A DNA stretch of 64,000 bases from Aliagarivorans taiwanensis DSM 22990 (GTDB lineage Bacteria; Pseudomonadota; Gammaproteobacteria; Enterobacterales; Celerinatantimonadaceae): the NCBI RefSeq assembly GCF_000429505.1, contig NZ_AUBZ01000028.1, positions 1 to 64,000 on the forward strand, given 5' to 3'. Positions 1 to 9,373 of this stretch are shown piece after piece; within the stretch, counting starts at the first letter, position 1, and every line of letters begins with the position of its first letter. Below the pieces are notes generated by a model. It saw nothing but the letters and a program-made list of their open reading frames with translations, ran no database searches and had not been told where the DNA came from. Made by a program: the position numbers and the translations under genes.

Positions 1-2
1 TT

Positions 3-311
3 GCCACCCGTTTACTGCAGTTACGTTTTATCAAAGAGGTCGAGCCGAACGGCACAACCATGAACTGCGAACACGTGATGAGCACGAAGGCTTGGAAACT
101 GTTGTGGATGAAAACGGTAGGAAAGCCACTACCCACGGGCATTCCGGATATGCACTGGGCTTACGAGAGCCTCGCCAGACTAGGTGGATGGAAAGATACA
201 AAACGAACAGGCCGAGCGTCTGTGAAGGTGTTGTGGGAAGGATGGTTTAAGTTGCAAACCATCCTTGAAGGCTATGAGCTTGCGATGTCTCTTGAGCACG
301 GGGACTTGTGA
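3..311 (+). CDS. IS4-family (IS50-like) transposase, C-terminal part
   Basis: This is an open frame entering from the window edge, so the first methionine at 60 is internal and not a start. The translated end has the conserved C-terminal pattern of Tn5/IS50-type transposases: a tryptophan-rich stretch, then LARLGGWKDTKRTG, LWEGW and LQ, ending in GYELAMSLEHGDL. The DDE catalytic core, if present, is outside the window. The TGA stop (309-311) lies inside the terminal repeat, a compact arrangement common in this group. Whether the transposase is intact cannot be told. Confidence 0.85.
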   Translation, partial: ATRLLQLRFIKEVEPNGTTMNCEHVMSTKAWKLLWMKTVGKPLPTGIPDMHWAYESLARLGGWKDTKRTGRASVKVLWEGWFKLQTILEGYELAMSLEHGDL

Positions 312-322
312 TCAAGAGACAG
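304..322 (-). repeat. Terminal inverted repeat of the IS50-like element
   Basis: Read inward on the minus strand the end is CTGTCTCTTGATCACAAGT. It shares CTGTCTCTTGATCA with the IS50 inside end and the terminal ACAAGT with the outside end. The match to a known transposase recognition site, next to a Tn5-like transposase C-terminus, fixes the element boundary at 322. Confidence 0.85.
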
Positions 323-367
323 CCCGAAGGTGGCTTTAAGCGTAGCGTAAGTAAAAGGTGTCGATTG

Positions 368-2320
368 CTAAACTGCGGCGGCTTTCTCTTCAATGAGTCG
401 CTCGACCACGGAAGGATCGGCCAATGTGGAGGTATCGCCCAGCGAATCGGTCTCGTTGGTGGCAATCTTGCGCAGGATGCGGCGCATGATCTTCCCGGAG
501 CGGGTCTTCGGCAGCGCCTCTGCCCAGTGCAGGATATCTGGGGTAGCAATTGGACCAATCTCTTTGCGCACCCATGCTTTCACCTCTTTATGCAGCTCGG
601 CACTTGGCTCTTCGCCGGCATTCAGGGTGATATAGGCGTAGATGCCTTGGCCTTTGATCTCGTGGGGAACGCCCACCACCGCGGCCTCGGAGATCAATGG
701 GTGGGCCACCAGTGCGCTCTCGATCTCGGCGGTGCCCATGCGGTGGCCGCTGACGTTGAGTACGTCGTCGACCCGGCCGGTGATCCAGTAGTAGCCATCT
801 TCATCGCGGCGCGCGCCATCGCCGGTGGTATAAACGCCCGCGAAGGTGGAGAAGTAGGTTTGCTCGAAGCGCTCATGGTCGCCGTACACGGTGCGCATCT
901 GCCCCGGCCAGCTGTCGAGGATCACTAAGTTCCCCTCGTTGGCACCCTCTAACACATTGCCTTCGTTATCTAGCAGCGCCGGTTGCACACCAAAGAACGG
1001 ACGGGTTGCTGAACCGGGTTTTAGGTCGGTGGCACCGGGCAGTGGAGTAATCAAGATACCGCCGGTTTCGGTTTGCCACCAGGTATCGACAATCGGGCAG
1101 CGCTCATCGCCGATGGTGCGGTAATACCACTCCCAGGCTTCGGGGTTAATCGGCTCGCCCACCGAGCCCATGATCCGCAAACTGGAGCGGCTGGTGCCTT
1201 CAACGGCTGTGTCGCCTTGGGCCATCAGGGCGCGGATCGCGGTCGGTGCGGTGTAAAGAATGGTCACGTTGTGTTTGTCGCACACCTCACTCATCCGTCC
1301 GGCGGTTGGGTAGTTGGGGACGCCCTCAAACAATACCGTGGTGGCGCCGTTGGCTAGCGGGCCATATACCAGATAGCTGTGGCCAGTGATCCAGCCTACA
1401 TCGGCGGTACACCAGTAGATATCGCCCGGCTGGTAGTCGAACACGTACTTAAAGGTCAAGGTGGCGTACACCAGGTAGCCGCCAGTGGTGTGCAGCACCC
1501 CTTTGGGTTTGCCGGTGGAGCCAGAGGTGTAGAGGATAAACAGCGGGTCTTCGGCGTTCATCGGCACTGGTGGGCAATCTTCCGATGCCGGCTCAGTGAC
1601 GTCGTGCCACCAAACATCGCGGCCTTCCACCCAGTTGATATCGGCGCCGGTACGCTTGAACACCACCACCGCTTCCACGCAGCTACAGCCGGGGTTTTGC
1701 AGGGCTTCGTCGACATTGGCTTTAAGCGGCACGCTACGGCCTGCGCGAATACCCTCATCAGCGGTAATCACGTACTTGGCGGTGGCATCGATAATCCGGC
1801 CCGACAGCGCCTCAGGGGAGAAGCCTCCAAACACGATGGAATGCACCGCGCCAATGCGGGTACAGGCGAGCATTGCCACCGCGGCCTCGGCCACCATTGG
1901 CATATACAAGGAGACCACGTCGCCTTTTTTCACGCCCAGCTCTTTGAGGGCATTGGAGAACTTACACACCTCGCGATGCAGCTCGCGGAAGGTTAGGGTG
2001 CTGTCTTCGTTGGCGTCGTCGCCTTCCCAGATGATGGCGACTTCATCGCCGCGCTCTTCCAAATGGCGGTCCAGGCAGTTGGCACTGACATTCAGTGCGC
2101 CGTCTTCAAACCATTTGATATTAACGTGGCCGGGGTCGTAGGAGGTGTTTTTTACCTTGGTGAACGGAGTCATCCAATCAACCAGTGAACGTGCATGCTC
2201 ACCCCAAAACGCTTCTGGGTTGTCGATGGATTGTTGGTACATGGCAAGGTATTGCTGGTTATCCAGCAGGCAGTTCTCGGCGATGTGGCTCTTGACGGGA
2301 TAAAGCTTGGTCTCGCTCAT
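368..2320 (-). CDS. acs: Acetyl-coenzyme A synthetase
   Basis: AMP-forming acetate-CoA ligase (EC 6.2.1.1) of 650 residues, the usual length. It activates acetate to acetyl-AMP and then acetyl-CoA, allowing scavenging of low acetate. Visible motifs are the adenylate-forming P-loop [11 protein letters not shown] in the middle, WWQTETGG, the hinge region [20 protein letters not shown], and near residue 610 the [11 protein letters not shown] segment whose lysine is acetylated by Pat-type enzymes in other bacteria. A strong AAGGAG precedes the ATG. The gene lies 171 bp downstream of the exonuclease/DUF294 pair on the same strand and probably has its own promoter. CrbS/CrbR homologues encoded nearby control acs in Vibrio and relatives, so the same control is inferred here. 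An IS50-like element has inserted 45 bp beyond the stop codon. Confidence 0.97.
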   Translation of the reverse strand: MSETKLYPVKSHIAENCLLDNQQYLAMYQQSIDNPEAFWGEHARSLVDWMTPFTKVKNTSYDPGHVNIKWFEDGALNVSANCLDRHLEERGDEVAIIWEGDDANEDSTLTFRELHREVCKFSNALKELGVKKGDVVSLYMPMVAEAAVAMLACTRIGAVHSIVFGGFSPEALSGRIIDATAKYVITADEGIRAGRSVPLKANVDEALQNPGCSCVEAVVVFKRTGADINWVEGRDVWWHDVTEPASEDCPPVPMNAEDPLFILYTSGSTGKPKGVLHTTGGYLVYATLTFKYVFDYQPGDIYWCTADVGWITGHSYLVYGPLANGATTVLFEGVPNYPTAGRMSEVCDKHNVTILYTAPTAIRALMAQGDTAVEGTSRSSLRIMGSVGEPINPEAWEWYYRTIGDERCPIVDTWWQTETGGILITPLPGATDLKPGSATRPFFGVQPALLDNEGNVLEGANEGNLVILDSWPGQMRTVYGDHERFEQTYFSTFAGVYTTGDGARRDEDGYYWITGRVDDVLNVSGHRMGTAEIESALVAHPLISEAAVVGVPHEIKGQGIYAYITLNAGEEPSAELHKEVKAWVRKEIGPIATPDILHWAEALPKTRSGKIMRRILRKIATNETDSLGDTSTLADPSVVERLIEEKAAAV

Positions 2321-2491
2321 CTTGCTCTCCTTGGCGGTAACGACGGCACTACCTTCGTGGCCATGCCTTTGTCTACAGATAATGTGGGTATAAAGACTCG
2401 CTCAGCGCCCTTATACCGACAATTAGACTTTAGGTTAAGCATATGTAAACGAAGTTAAAATTTGTGAGCTGTCAGGCGCAATTGGCAGCGA

Positions 2492-3115
2492 TTACGCGGC
2501 GCTGGGGCGTGGTCCGAACTGTAGCCGAAGGTAGATCATGGCGGCATTGAGCGCGTCATCATAGGCCTGATGGCGAGCGCTTAAGGGGATCTGCAGGGCA
2601 TCGCAGATATGGGCTAGATCCTGATTGGCGGGCATGCCTTCATGGGGCAGGTGTACCCGGTCGGCATACAGTTGGCCAACATCCACCAGTTGATTAACCA
2701 GCTGTAGCTGCAACAACTGTTTGGCGTAGCGTTTAAGGATGCGGAAGTCGTAGGCGATGTTGTAGCCCACCAATGGCCGGGGGCCGATGTATTCCAGCAG
2801 CTGTTCGATGCCTTGCTGTGGCGGAAGGCCTTGCTGTAAGTCTTGGTGGCGCAGGCGGTGCACCTTGATGGAGGTAGCGCCTAAGCGCACGCCCGGCCGC
2901 AGCTTCAGGTCCAGTCGCTGCGAGTGCAGGATCTGCTTACCAACGATCTTTACCGCGCCAATGGAGACAATCTCCGCCTCACTGGCCTTAAGGCTGGTGG
3001 TCTCGAAATCCAGCGCCACCAACTCGCCCACTGGCGCAGGCTCATACAGATAGTGATAAGGGCTGTGCCGCTGCTGGTGGCTGTAGAGCTGACGATAGAG
3101 GCCGCGCAACAACAT
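2492..3115 (-). CDS. DnaQ-like 3'-5' exonuclease (DEDDh)
   Basis: This 207-residue protein has the DEDDh exonuclease fold. Exo I is LDFETTSLKASEAEIVSIGA (catalytic Asp and Glu), Exo II contains the GYNIAYDFRIL segment, and Exo III is RHQAYDDALNAA (His and Asp). It resembles the stand-alone PolC/DnaQ-epsilon-like exonucleases and has no RNase T or Orn signature. Its ATG overlaps the stop of the upstream DUF294 gene in a TGATG arrangement, so the two are almost certainly translationally coupled. The same pairing occurs near acs in other marine Gammaproteobacteria. The substrate is unknown; single-stranded DNA, RNA or a nucleotide product of the partner are all possible. Confidence 0.88.
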   Translation of the reverse strand: MLLRGLYRQLYSHQQRHSPYHYLYEPAPVGELVALDFETTSLKASEAEIVSIGAVKIVGKQILHSQRLDLKLRPGVRLGATSIKVHRLRHQDLQQGLPPQQGIEQLLEYIGPRPLVGYNIAYDFRILKRYAKQLLQLQLVNQLVDVGQLYADRVHLPHEGMPANQDLAHICDALQIPLSARHQAYDDALNAAMIYLRLQFGPRPSAA

Positions 3116-4902
3116 CAGTAGTCCCGGATCTGGAAGTGATGGGCCAGGCTCTGCTTGTATTTTTTCACCACATGCAGGGCATGGCGCAGCAAGTCGCGCT
3201 GCCCGCGCTGTAGGTTGGCCACATCGATATGGTGGTAGCTCTCGGTTTTATCGGAGAGCTGTTGAATACGCAGCTTGAAGAACAGCAATAGCGCCTCGCT
3301 GAGGTTGGCGGCATGCTCGGGCTGAATCACCTTAGCCTGCTTGAGCTGTTCGATGCGCTCCAAGGTATTGGTTTGCTCGATGCCTTGCTCAAGCGCCATC
3401 GCCCGCACCCCATGCACAATGGGGAAGATCCCGCCTTTTTTGATGTCGATGCCCTCGTTGCGCACATTGCCAAGGAAGGTCAGCGGGGTGCTGAACTGCA
3501 GCGCCGGACGGGCAAAGAACGACAGCGCCACCTCGCGCTGGTGCATAGCTTGGATAAGGTGGCGTTTGAGTTTGCGCAGCAGGCTGCGGTTGCCCGCTAC
3601 AGCATGGGCATCGAACATGATCGCCATATTCATCGCCGCATCGCCATGGCCGCTTTCAACCCAGCTATCCAGGGTCGAAGTCCAATCACTCTGGCTTTTC
3701 ACCCAGGCCGGGTTATTCACCATGATCTTGCCCGGGCAAGGCGGGTAGCCCAACTTGAGCAGCGCATCGCTAAAAGCTTGCAGCTGCTGCTCGCGTTCCG
3801 GCCAGTCGTAGCTGTCTTCGATTATCAGGCCGTTGTCTTGATCGGTTTTGACGATCTGCTCGCCGCGCCCCTCGCTGCCCATCACGATCAGGCAGATGGC
3901 GTTATGGTGCTGTTCGGGCACGCATAGGCGGAACACCCGCTCGATTAACTGCTCGTTCATGGTGGCCAGCAGCTTCATGATAAACAGGGTGCGAATACCG
4001 TTGTTGCACAGGTTTTCGATCAATCGATTGAGGGTATGAGCGGCGTTGGCCAGCTCGTCGATGCTGTCGGCGCGGGCAATCTGCAGCGCCAGCACGTGGC
4101 TGTGGGTGGAGAACAGGCTCAGCAAGTGGGCCATCTCCATAATGCCCACCACCTTGTGTTGCTGCTTTACCACCACCCGCTCGATATTGTTACGGGTCAT
4201 CAACAACATGGCGTTAAACAAAAACTCGCCCTGCTCCACCGAGATCAGGTTGAAGTTGGCCAGCTGGGAGACCGGGGTATCTAAGGACTGCTGGGTGAGT
4301 ACCGCCGCATGCAGCAAGTCGGTACCGGTGAGCATGCCGATACAGCCGTCGTAGTCGACCAGCAGTGACTCCAGCTTTTGCTCGCGCATCATCTTGGTGG
4401 CTTGGTACAGGCTGGTGTCGCCATCGATCACCACCGCCAGCTGGACATTGCTCTCATCGATGGTGGTGAGGATAAACTCGGCCAGGTTCTTATTGCGTTC
4501 GCGCGATTCAACCAGTTGATGGCGGGTGGCCAAGTCATTTTGAAAGTAGTCGGCGAAATCGCTGTTCACTTCGGCCAGTTGGCGGAACACCTTAGAGGGC
4601 AGGGCAAAGCACAGGCACTCTTCCAGTGCGACGTAATCGTGTTTGCAGTAGCCGCCAAACTGGGAGCGAATATCGAAGCAGTCATCCAAGGTGTAGTGGG
4701 CGAAGATCTCATCGTTGTTGTCGGCGCGCTCTTCCACCTCGCCCTTAAGGATCACAAACAGAAACTGCGATTCCTGACCGGCGCTGAGGATCTTCTCTTG
4801 ATTCTGGAAGTAGTGGATGTCCAGTTGGTCCAACAGCAGTTGACGCTGGCTACTATCCAGTTGATCGAAGGGAGGATGTTGGAAGTTAAAGTCGCTGGTC
4901 AT
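3115..4902 (-). CDS. DUF294 putative nucleotidyltransferase with cNMP-binding and CBS domains
   Basis: This is a soluble protein of 595 residues with four parts. An N-terminal cyclic-nucleotide-binding-like beta roll spans about residues 15-140. A pair of CBS domains spans about 150-270. A GlnD/GlnE-like nucleotidyltransferase domain carries GSEGRGEQIVKTDQDNGL around 343-360, with the GS and DxD-like metal ligands present. A helical DUF294 C-terminal region spans about 430-595. Family knowledge suggests sensing of cAMP or another nucleotide and adenosine ligands, coupled to nucleotidyl transfer onto an unknown target. It is the first gene of a coupled pair with the exonuclease and diverges from the CrbS-like kinase across a 200-bp gap, which suggests a role in acetate or carbon control (inference). 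Confidence 0.88.
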   Translation of the reverse strand: MTSDFNFQHPPFDQLDSSQRQLLLDQLDIHYFQNQEKILSAGQESQFLFVILKGEVEERADNNDEIFAHYTLDDCFDIRSQFGGYCKHDYVALEECLCFALPSKVFRQLAEVNSDFADYFQNDLATRHQLVESRERNKNLAEFILTTIDESNVQLAVVIDGDTSLYQATKMMREQKLESLLVDYDGCIGMLTGTDLLHAAVLTQQSLDTPVSQLANFNLISVEQGEFLFNAMLLMTRNNIERVVVKQQHKVVGIMEMAHLLSLFSTHSHVLALQIARADSIDELANAAHTLNRLIENLCNNGIRTLFIMKLLATMNEQLIERVFRLCVPEQHHNAICLIVMGSEGRGEQIVKTDQDNGLIIEDSYDWPEREQQLQAFSDALLKLGYPPCPGKIMVNNPAWVKSQSDWTSTLDSWVESGHGDAAMNMAIMFDAHAVAGNRSLLRKLKRHLIQAMHQREVALSFFARPALQFSTPLTFLGNVRNEGIDIKKGGIFPIVHGVRAMALEQGIEQTNTLERIEQLKQAKVIQPEHAANLSEALLLFFKLRIQQLSDKTESYHHIDVANLQRGQRDLLRHALHVVKKYKQSLAHHFQIRDY

Positions 4903-5102
4903 GGCCTGCCGTTTCTACCTTTATCATCACGTCACTGTCATCACATAACAGCATCGAGATATTTGTTTGATCTGCCAGACGACTTTAGTCTTAGCGTAGG
5001 GAAGATGTGACGTGGCAAGGAGAGCAACCTCACATCATCGGCAATAACGTGCGGTGTCGCCACTACAAGGAAGATAGGCATTGCCACGCCAAAGGAGCGT
5101 CT

Positions 5103-8100
5103 ATGTTGCAGGAAGGCTGGTTAGTGATCCCCTTGTCGATTGCCTATCTGGGGCTGTTGTTCCTGATTGCCTATTTCTGTGACCGCTTCACCCAGCCGCG
5201 CCTGCCCGGTCAAGCACTGATCTACTCCCTATCGATTGCGGTGTACTGCACCTCCTGGACCTTCTACGGTACAGTGGGGCAAGCTAGCACCAGCCTGCTG
5301 TCGTTTATCCCGGTCTACTTGGGGCCGATCCTGCTGTTCATCTTTGGCTGGAAGCTACTGGCGCGGCTAGTGCTTATCGCCAAGCGCGAGCACATCACTA
5401 CCATTGCCGACTTTATTGCCGCTCGCTATGGTAAGTCGCAGACCTTAGCGGTGGTGATCTCCTTGCTGTGTATTTTAGGGATCCTGCCCTATATCGCCCT
5501 GCAGCTACGGGCGATTGTGATGGGCATCGACCTGTTCGGTGGCGAGCAGATGCGCTTAGCGGTGGGTGAGGGCAGTAGCGCCCAATTCGCTCTGTTGGTC
5601 AGTATTGCGCTGGCGATCTTCACCATGTTGTTTGGTACCCGCCATATCGATGCCACCGAGCACCACCGCGGGGTGATCATTGCCATCGCCTTTGAATCCT
5701 TGGTTAAGCTGGTGGCCTTTGTTTGTGTTGGCCTGTTTGCGGTAGCCCTGCTCGGGCAGTTGCCGGAGAGCGATGGCATGGTGATCCAGCAAAGTCTGGC
5801 GCAGCGGGTTGATGAGCTGGGGATTGCTGATTTCACTAACTTGGTTGTTGCCACCTTGTTGGCGATTGCCGCGGTTATCTGCCTGCCGCGGCAGTTCCAC
5901 GTTACCGTGGTGGAGAACAATCAGGTAAGCGATCTGCGCAAGGCGCGTTGGTTGTTCCCCGCCTACCTGACCTTGCTGGGTATCTTTGTACTGCCGATTG
6001 CCTTGGCGGGTCAGCACCTGCTGGGCGACTCGGTGTCGGCGGATAACTATGTGATCTCGATGCCGCTGGTTGCTGGGCAGCAGTGGCTGGGGATGGCGGC
6101 GTTTTTAGGGGGCACCTCGGCGGCCAGCGGCATGGTGGTGGTTTCGACCATCGCGCTGGCGATCATGGTGAGCAATGATTTGGTATTGCCGCTGCTGCTT
6201 AAACAAGGTGGCTTGAGTCAGCGCAACTTCAACCAGTTCAGCGAGCTGCTGCTCAATGTGCGGCGCACCACCATCTTGGTGATCCTGCTGCTGGCCTGGG
6301 GGGCGCACCTGATGTTGCGCCAAGTCGAGAACCTGGCTGATATCGGCTTCCTCTCGTTCGCCGCAATTGCCCAGTTGGCGGTGCCGCTGCTGTTTGGCCT
6401 TTACTGGCGCGAAGGCAACCGCAGTGGTGTTTATCTCGGTCTGCTGTTTGGCATGAGCCTGTGGCTGCTCAACCTGATGAATATCGCCGGGCTACTGGCT
6501 GGTAGCGAACAAGATAACTGGCTGCGAGCCCTGTTCAGTGCCCCTGCCTGGCGCGGTGAGGCGCTGATCTCGGACAATAACTGGGGGATCTTACTCAGCC
6601 TGATCGGCAATGTGATTGGCTATGTGGCGGCCTCTAAGCTGACCAGCCCGGCGGTATCGGAGTGGTTGCAGGCCAGCAACTTCGTCGGCAAATCGACCCG
6701 CGCCAATGACCCCGGCTCCTTGCAGCACGCCAAGGTCAGTGTTGAAGAGCTGCAGATGTTGGCCTCGCGCTTTCTGGGCTCGCAGCGGGTTAACCAAAGC
6801 TTCTCCCGTTATGCGCGTTCGCGCTCCATGGCTTTGAGCCCGAACCAGCAGGCGCCAGCTGAGTTAATCGCTGACACCGAGAGGATGTTGGCGGGGGTGT
6901 TTGGCTCGTCATCGGCGCGCTTGGTGCTGGCCTCGGCGTTGCACGGGCGACAGGTGCAGCTAGAAGAGTTTGCCTCGATTGCCGAAGAGGCCTCGGAGCT
7001 GCTGCAGTTCAACCGCCACCTGCTGCAAGGGGCGATTGAGCATATCGACCAAGGTATTGCAATTGTCGATAAGGACCTGAAGATGGTCTCTTGGAACCGC
7101 CGCTATTTGGAGCTGTTCAATTTCCCCCATGGCTTTATCAATGTCGGCCGCCCCATCGAAGACATCATCCGCTTTAATGCCCGTAAAGGCTTATGTGGGC
7201 CGGGTGATGTGGAGGAGCATGTGCGCAAGCGGGTGACCTATCTGCATCAGCGGCATAGCCATACCTCGTCGCGCACCCGGCCCGATGGGCGGGTGATCCA
7301 GGTGCAAGGCAACCCGATGCCTAACGGCGGCTATGTAATGACCTTCAGCGATATCACCACCTTCCGCCAGGCCGAGGATATGCTCAAACAGGCCAATGTA
7401 ATCTTGGAGGCGCGGGTGGCCCAGCGCACCCAAGAGCTGTCGAGCATGAACCAGCAGCTGATCCTCGCCACCACCGAGGCGGAAGATGCCAACCAGAGTA
7501 AATCCCGCTTCTTGGCGGCGGTGAGTCACGACCTGATGCAGCCACTCAATGCAGCCAAGCTATTCGCCGCCTCGCTGCTCGATAGCCGATTGAGCGACGA
7601 GCAGCAGTTTCTGGCGGCCAAGCTGGATAAATCCTTGTTCTCGGCAGAAGAGATTATCAGCGATCTGCTGGATATTTCACGGCTGGAGTCGGGCAAGGTG
7701 GAGGTGCGCAACGAGCGCTTTATGGTGGGTAACCTGCTGGAGCACTTACATGCCGAGTTTCAGCCGATTGCCGACCAGCAGCAGGTGCGCTTGCGTATCC
7801 GCGCCTGTCCCAATGCGTTGTTTACCGACAGCAAGCTGCTGCGGCGTATTCTGCAAAACTTCCTGACCAATGCCATCCGCTACACCCCCGATGGCTCGGT
7901 GCTGCTGGCGGCGCGCAAGCGTGGCCAGTGGCTACGGGTAGAGGTGTGGGATAACGGCCCGGGGATCGATGAAGACAAGCAGCAGCAGATCTTCGAGGCC
8001 TTCCAACAGGTGGATAACGGCCGTGCCAGCAAGGAAGGGCTGGGGCTGGGGCTAGCGATTGCCAAAGGCTTTGCCGAGTTATTGGGGCTGCCGATTGGGG

Positions 8101-8612
8101 TGCACTCGCGGGTGGGCAATGGCTCGATGTTCCATGTGTCGATGCCGCTGACAGCGCCAATGGTGGCACCGCAAGCCAGTGAAGAGAGCGAGAGCGTCGC
8201 GGTTACCCACGGCGCCAAGGTGCTGTGTATCGACAATGAGCCAGATATCTTGGTGGGCATGGAGCGCTTGCTGATGCGCTGGGGCTATGAGGTGGTGTGC
8301 TGTGAGGATGCCGATACTGCCGAAGAGCTGATCCGCGATGGCTGGCAGCCGGACCTGATCCTTAGTGACTACCATCTGGATTTTGGCAAGACGGGTTTGC
8401 AGGCGCTACAGCGGCTGATTACGCCGCTAGGCTTGCAGTGCCACGGCATCGTAATAAGTGCCGACCGTAACGCCGAGCTTATCGACACCATTCGCCAACA
8501 TGGCTATGCCTACCTGAGTAAACCAATCCGCCCACTGCGTTTGAAGAAGCTGTGCCAACAGCTACTCAATGATCGCGGCGAAGCGAACTTCTGGCTGAAG
8601 CCCAGCGCATAA
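5103..8612 (+). CDS. crbS: CrbS-like transporter-fused hybrid sensor histidine kinase
   Basis: I place the start at ATG 5103, preceded by AAAGGAG and directly followed by the first membrane helix; the open frame reaches back to 5007 without a ribosome site. The 1169-residue protein begins with a sodium:solute symporter (PutP-like) module of about 13 helices (residues 5-520), then a linker matching the STAC segment of CbrA/CrbS proteins, and a PAS domain (about 635-750). A short coiled coil follows, then the HisKA domain with phospho-accepting His809 (AVSHDLMQPLNA). The HATPase has N-box LQNFLTNAIRYT, DNGPGI and GLGLGLAIA. The receiver domain has Asp1089 (LILSDYHL) and the SKP lysine. In Vibrio and Pseudomonas this kinase, with CrbR, switches on acs for acetate use. 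The cognate response regulator lies convergently downstream. Confidence 0.93.
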   Translation: MLQEGWLVIPLSIAYLGLLFLIAYFCDRFTQPRLPGQALIYSLSIAVYCTSWTFYGTVGQASTSLLSFIPVYLGPILLFIFGWKLLARLVLIAKREHITTIADFIAARYGKSQTLAVVISLLCILGILPYIALQLRAIVMGIDLFGGEQMRLAVGEGSSAQFALLVSIALAIFTMLFGTRHIDATEHHRGVIIAIAFESLVKLVAFVCVGLFAVALLGQLPESDGMVIQQSLAQRVDELGIADFTNLVVATLLAIAAVICLPRQFHVTVVENNQVSDLRKARWLFPAYLTLLGIFVLPIALAGQHLLGDSVSADNYVISMPLVAGQQWLGMAAFLGGTSAASGMVVVSTIALAIMVSNDLVLPLLLKQGGLSQRNFNQFSELLLNVRRTTILVILLLAWGAHLMLRQVENLADIGFLSFAAIAQLAVPLLFGLYWREGNRSGVYLGLLFGMSLWLLNLMNIAGLLAGSEQDNWLRALFSAPAWRGEALISDNNWGILLSLIGNVIGYVAASKLTSPAVSEWLQASNFVGKSTRANDPGSLQHAKVSVEELQMLASRFLGSQRVNQSFSRYARSRSMALSPNQQAPAELIADTERMLAGVFGSSSARLVLASALHGRQVQLEEFASIAEEASELLQFNRHLLQGAIEHIDQGIAIVDKDLKMVSWNRRYLELFNFPHGFINVGRPIEDIIRFNARKGLCGPGDVEEHVRKRVTYLHQRHSHTSSRTRPDGRVIQVQGNPMPNGGYVMTFSDITTFRQAEDMLKQANVILEARVAQRTQELSSMNQQLILATTEAEDANQSKSRFLAAVSHDLMQPLNAAKLFAASLLDSRLSDEQQFLAAKLDKSLFSAEEIISDLLDISRLESGKVEVRNERFMVGNLLEHLHAEFQPIADQQQVRLRIRACPNALFTDSKLLRRILQNFLTNAIRYTPDGSVLLAARKRGQWLRVEVWDNGPGIDEDKQQQIFEAFQQVDNGRASKEGLGLGLAIAKGFAELLGLPIGVHSRVGNGSMFHVSMPLTAPMVAPQASEESESVAVTHGAKVLCIDNEPDILVGMERLLMRWGYEVVCCEDADTAEELIRDGWQPDLILSDYHLDFGKTGLQALQRLITPLGLQCHGIVISADRNAELIDTIRQHGYAYLSKPIRPLRLKKLCQQLLNDRGEANFWLKPSA

Positions 8613-8655
8613 AGCGTGGCAGAAGGGAGGGTTCGAAGGATAGGAGAGCTAACAG

Positions 8656-9306
8656 CTAGCCCTCCTGATTACTTTCCAGATCGAGTTGCTGCAAGGCGAT
8701 CACCGCTTGGGTGCGGCTTTTCACATTGAGCTTGCGGAAGATGGCGGTGACATGAGCCTTGATGGTGGCCTCCGACACATTCAGCTCGTAGGCGATCTGC
8801 TTGTTAAGCAGGCCCTCGTTGAGCATCACTAATACCTTGTACTGCTGCGGAGTGAGGCTGGCTAAGCGCTCAGCCATCGGATCTTCTGGTAGATCCTCTT
8901 GGTAAGAGAAGCCCTCGGGGAACCATTCATCGCCCTCTAAAATGCTCGAAACCGCACCAACCAATTGCTGCAGCGGGGTGGACTTGGGGATAAAGCCAGA
9001 CGCGCCAAGCTGTTTGGCTTTTTGCACTACTTCCTGCTCCTCACTGGCAGAGACCACCACTATCGACAGCTCGGGGTGATGACCATGCAGATGGGTAAAG
9101 GCCGAAAAGCCATTGGCACCGGGCATTTTTAGGTCGAGTAGCAGCAGATCGGGCTCGCCATGTTGCTCCAGCAACTTGAGTAACTCGGCCACGCTATCTG
9201 CTTCGCGTAGTTCAGCATCGGGGACAGCAGTGCTAACGGCTTGGTTGAGCGCCGAGCGAAACAAAGGGTGGTCGTCGGCGATGATTATTTGGTAACAGTC
9301 TTCCAT
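8656..9306 (-). CDS. crbR: CrbR-like LuxR-family response regulator
   Basis: NarL/FixJ-type regulator of 216 residues. The N-terminal receiver domain has the acidic pair DD (residues 11-12), phospho-acceptor Asp58 (LLLLDLKMPG) and the conserved Lys in IPKS. The C-terminal LuxR helix-turn-helix runs from about 150 to 210 (LTPQQYKVL, LLNKQIAYELNVSEATIKAH). It is convergent with the hybrid kinase and 43 bp from its stop codon. Its homologues activate acs and related acetate genes. The naming rests on the kinase neighbour and the nearby acs gene. Confidence 0.9.
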   Translation of the reverse strand: MEDCYQIIIADDHPLFRSALNQAVSTAVPDAELREADSVAELLKLLEQHGEPDLLLLDLKMPGANGFSAFTHLHGHHPELSIVVVSASEEQEVVQKAKQLGASGFIPKSTPLQQLVGAVSSILEGDEWFPEGFSYQEDLPEDPMAERLASLTPQQYKVLVMLNEGLLNKQIAYELNVSEATIKAHVTAIFRKLNVKSRTQAVIALQQLDLESNQEG

Positions 9307-9373
9307 AACTCAATCACTTAGACGTTTTTTTGAACATAGCACCATGACAGAGTGGATTCAATTTGCTTCACCG

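Larger units (their letters stand above)
1..322 (+). mobile_element. Right end of an IS50/Tn5-like (IS4 family) insertion sequence
   Basis: The element enters from the left edge of the window and ends at 322. It comprises the 3' part of a transposase gene (3-311) and a 19-bp terminal repeat (304-322) that closely resembles the ends of IS50/Tn5. The remaining 45 bp before the acs stop codon (323-367) should be target DNA. IS50-type elements usually make 9-bp target duplications, so 323-331 is the predicted duplicated stretch. The left end lies outside the window, so completeness cannot be judged. Confidence 0.85.

Noticed and set aside
60-311. A stand-alone 83-residue gene at the window start
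   Set aside because: The frame is open to the window edge and the sequence is the C-terminus of a transposase, so 60 is not a start.
308-1996. Long open frames on the plus strand opposite acs
   Set aside because: They have no ribosome sites or family likeness and arise from the codon bias of the real gene on the other strand.
4935-4951. CTGT...ACAG palindrome-like sequence upstream of the CrbS-like gene, as a LexA box
   Set aside because: The spacing is nine bases and not eight, and the core does not match the consensus; no SOS gene is nearby.
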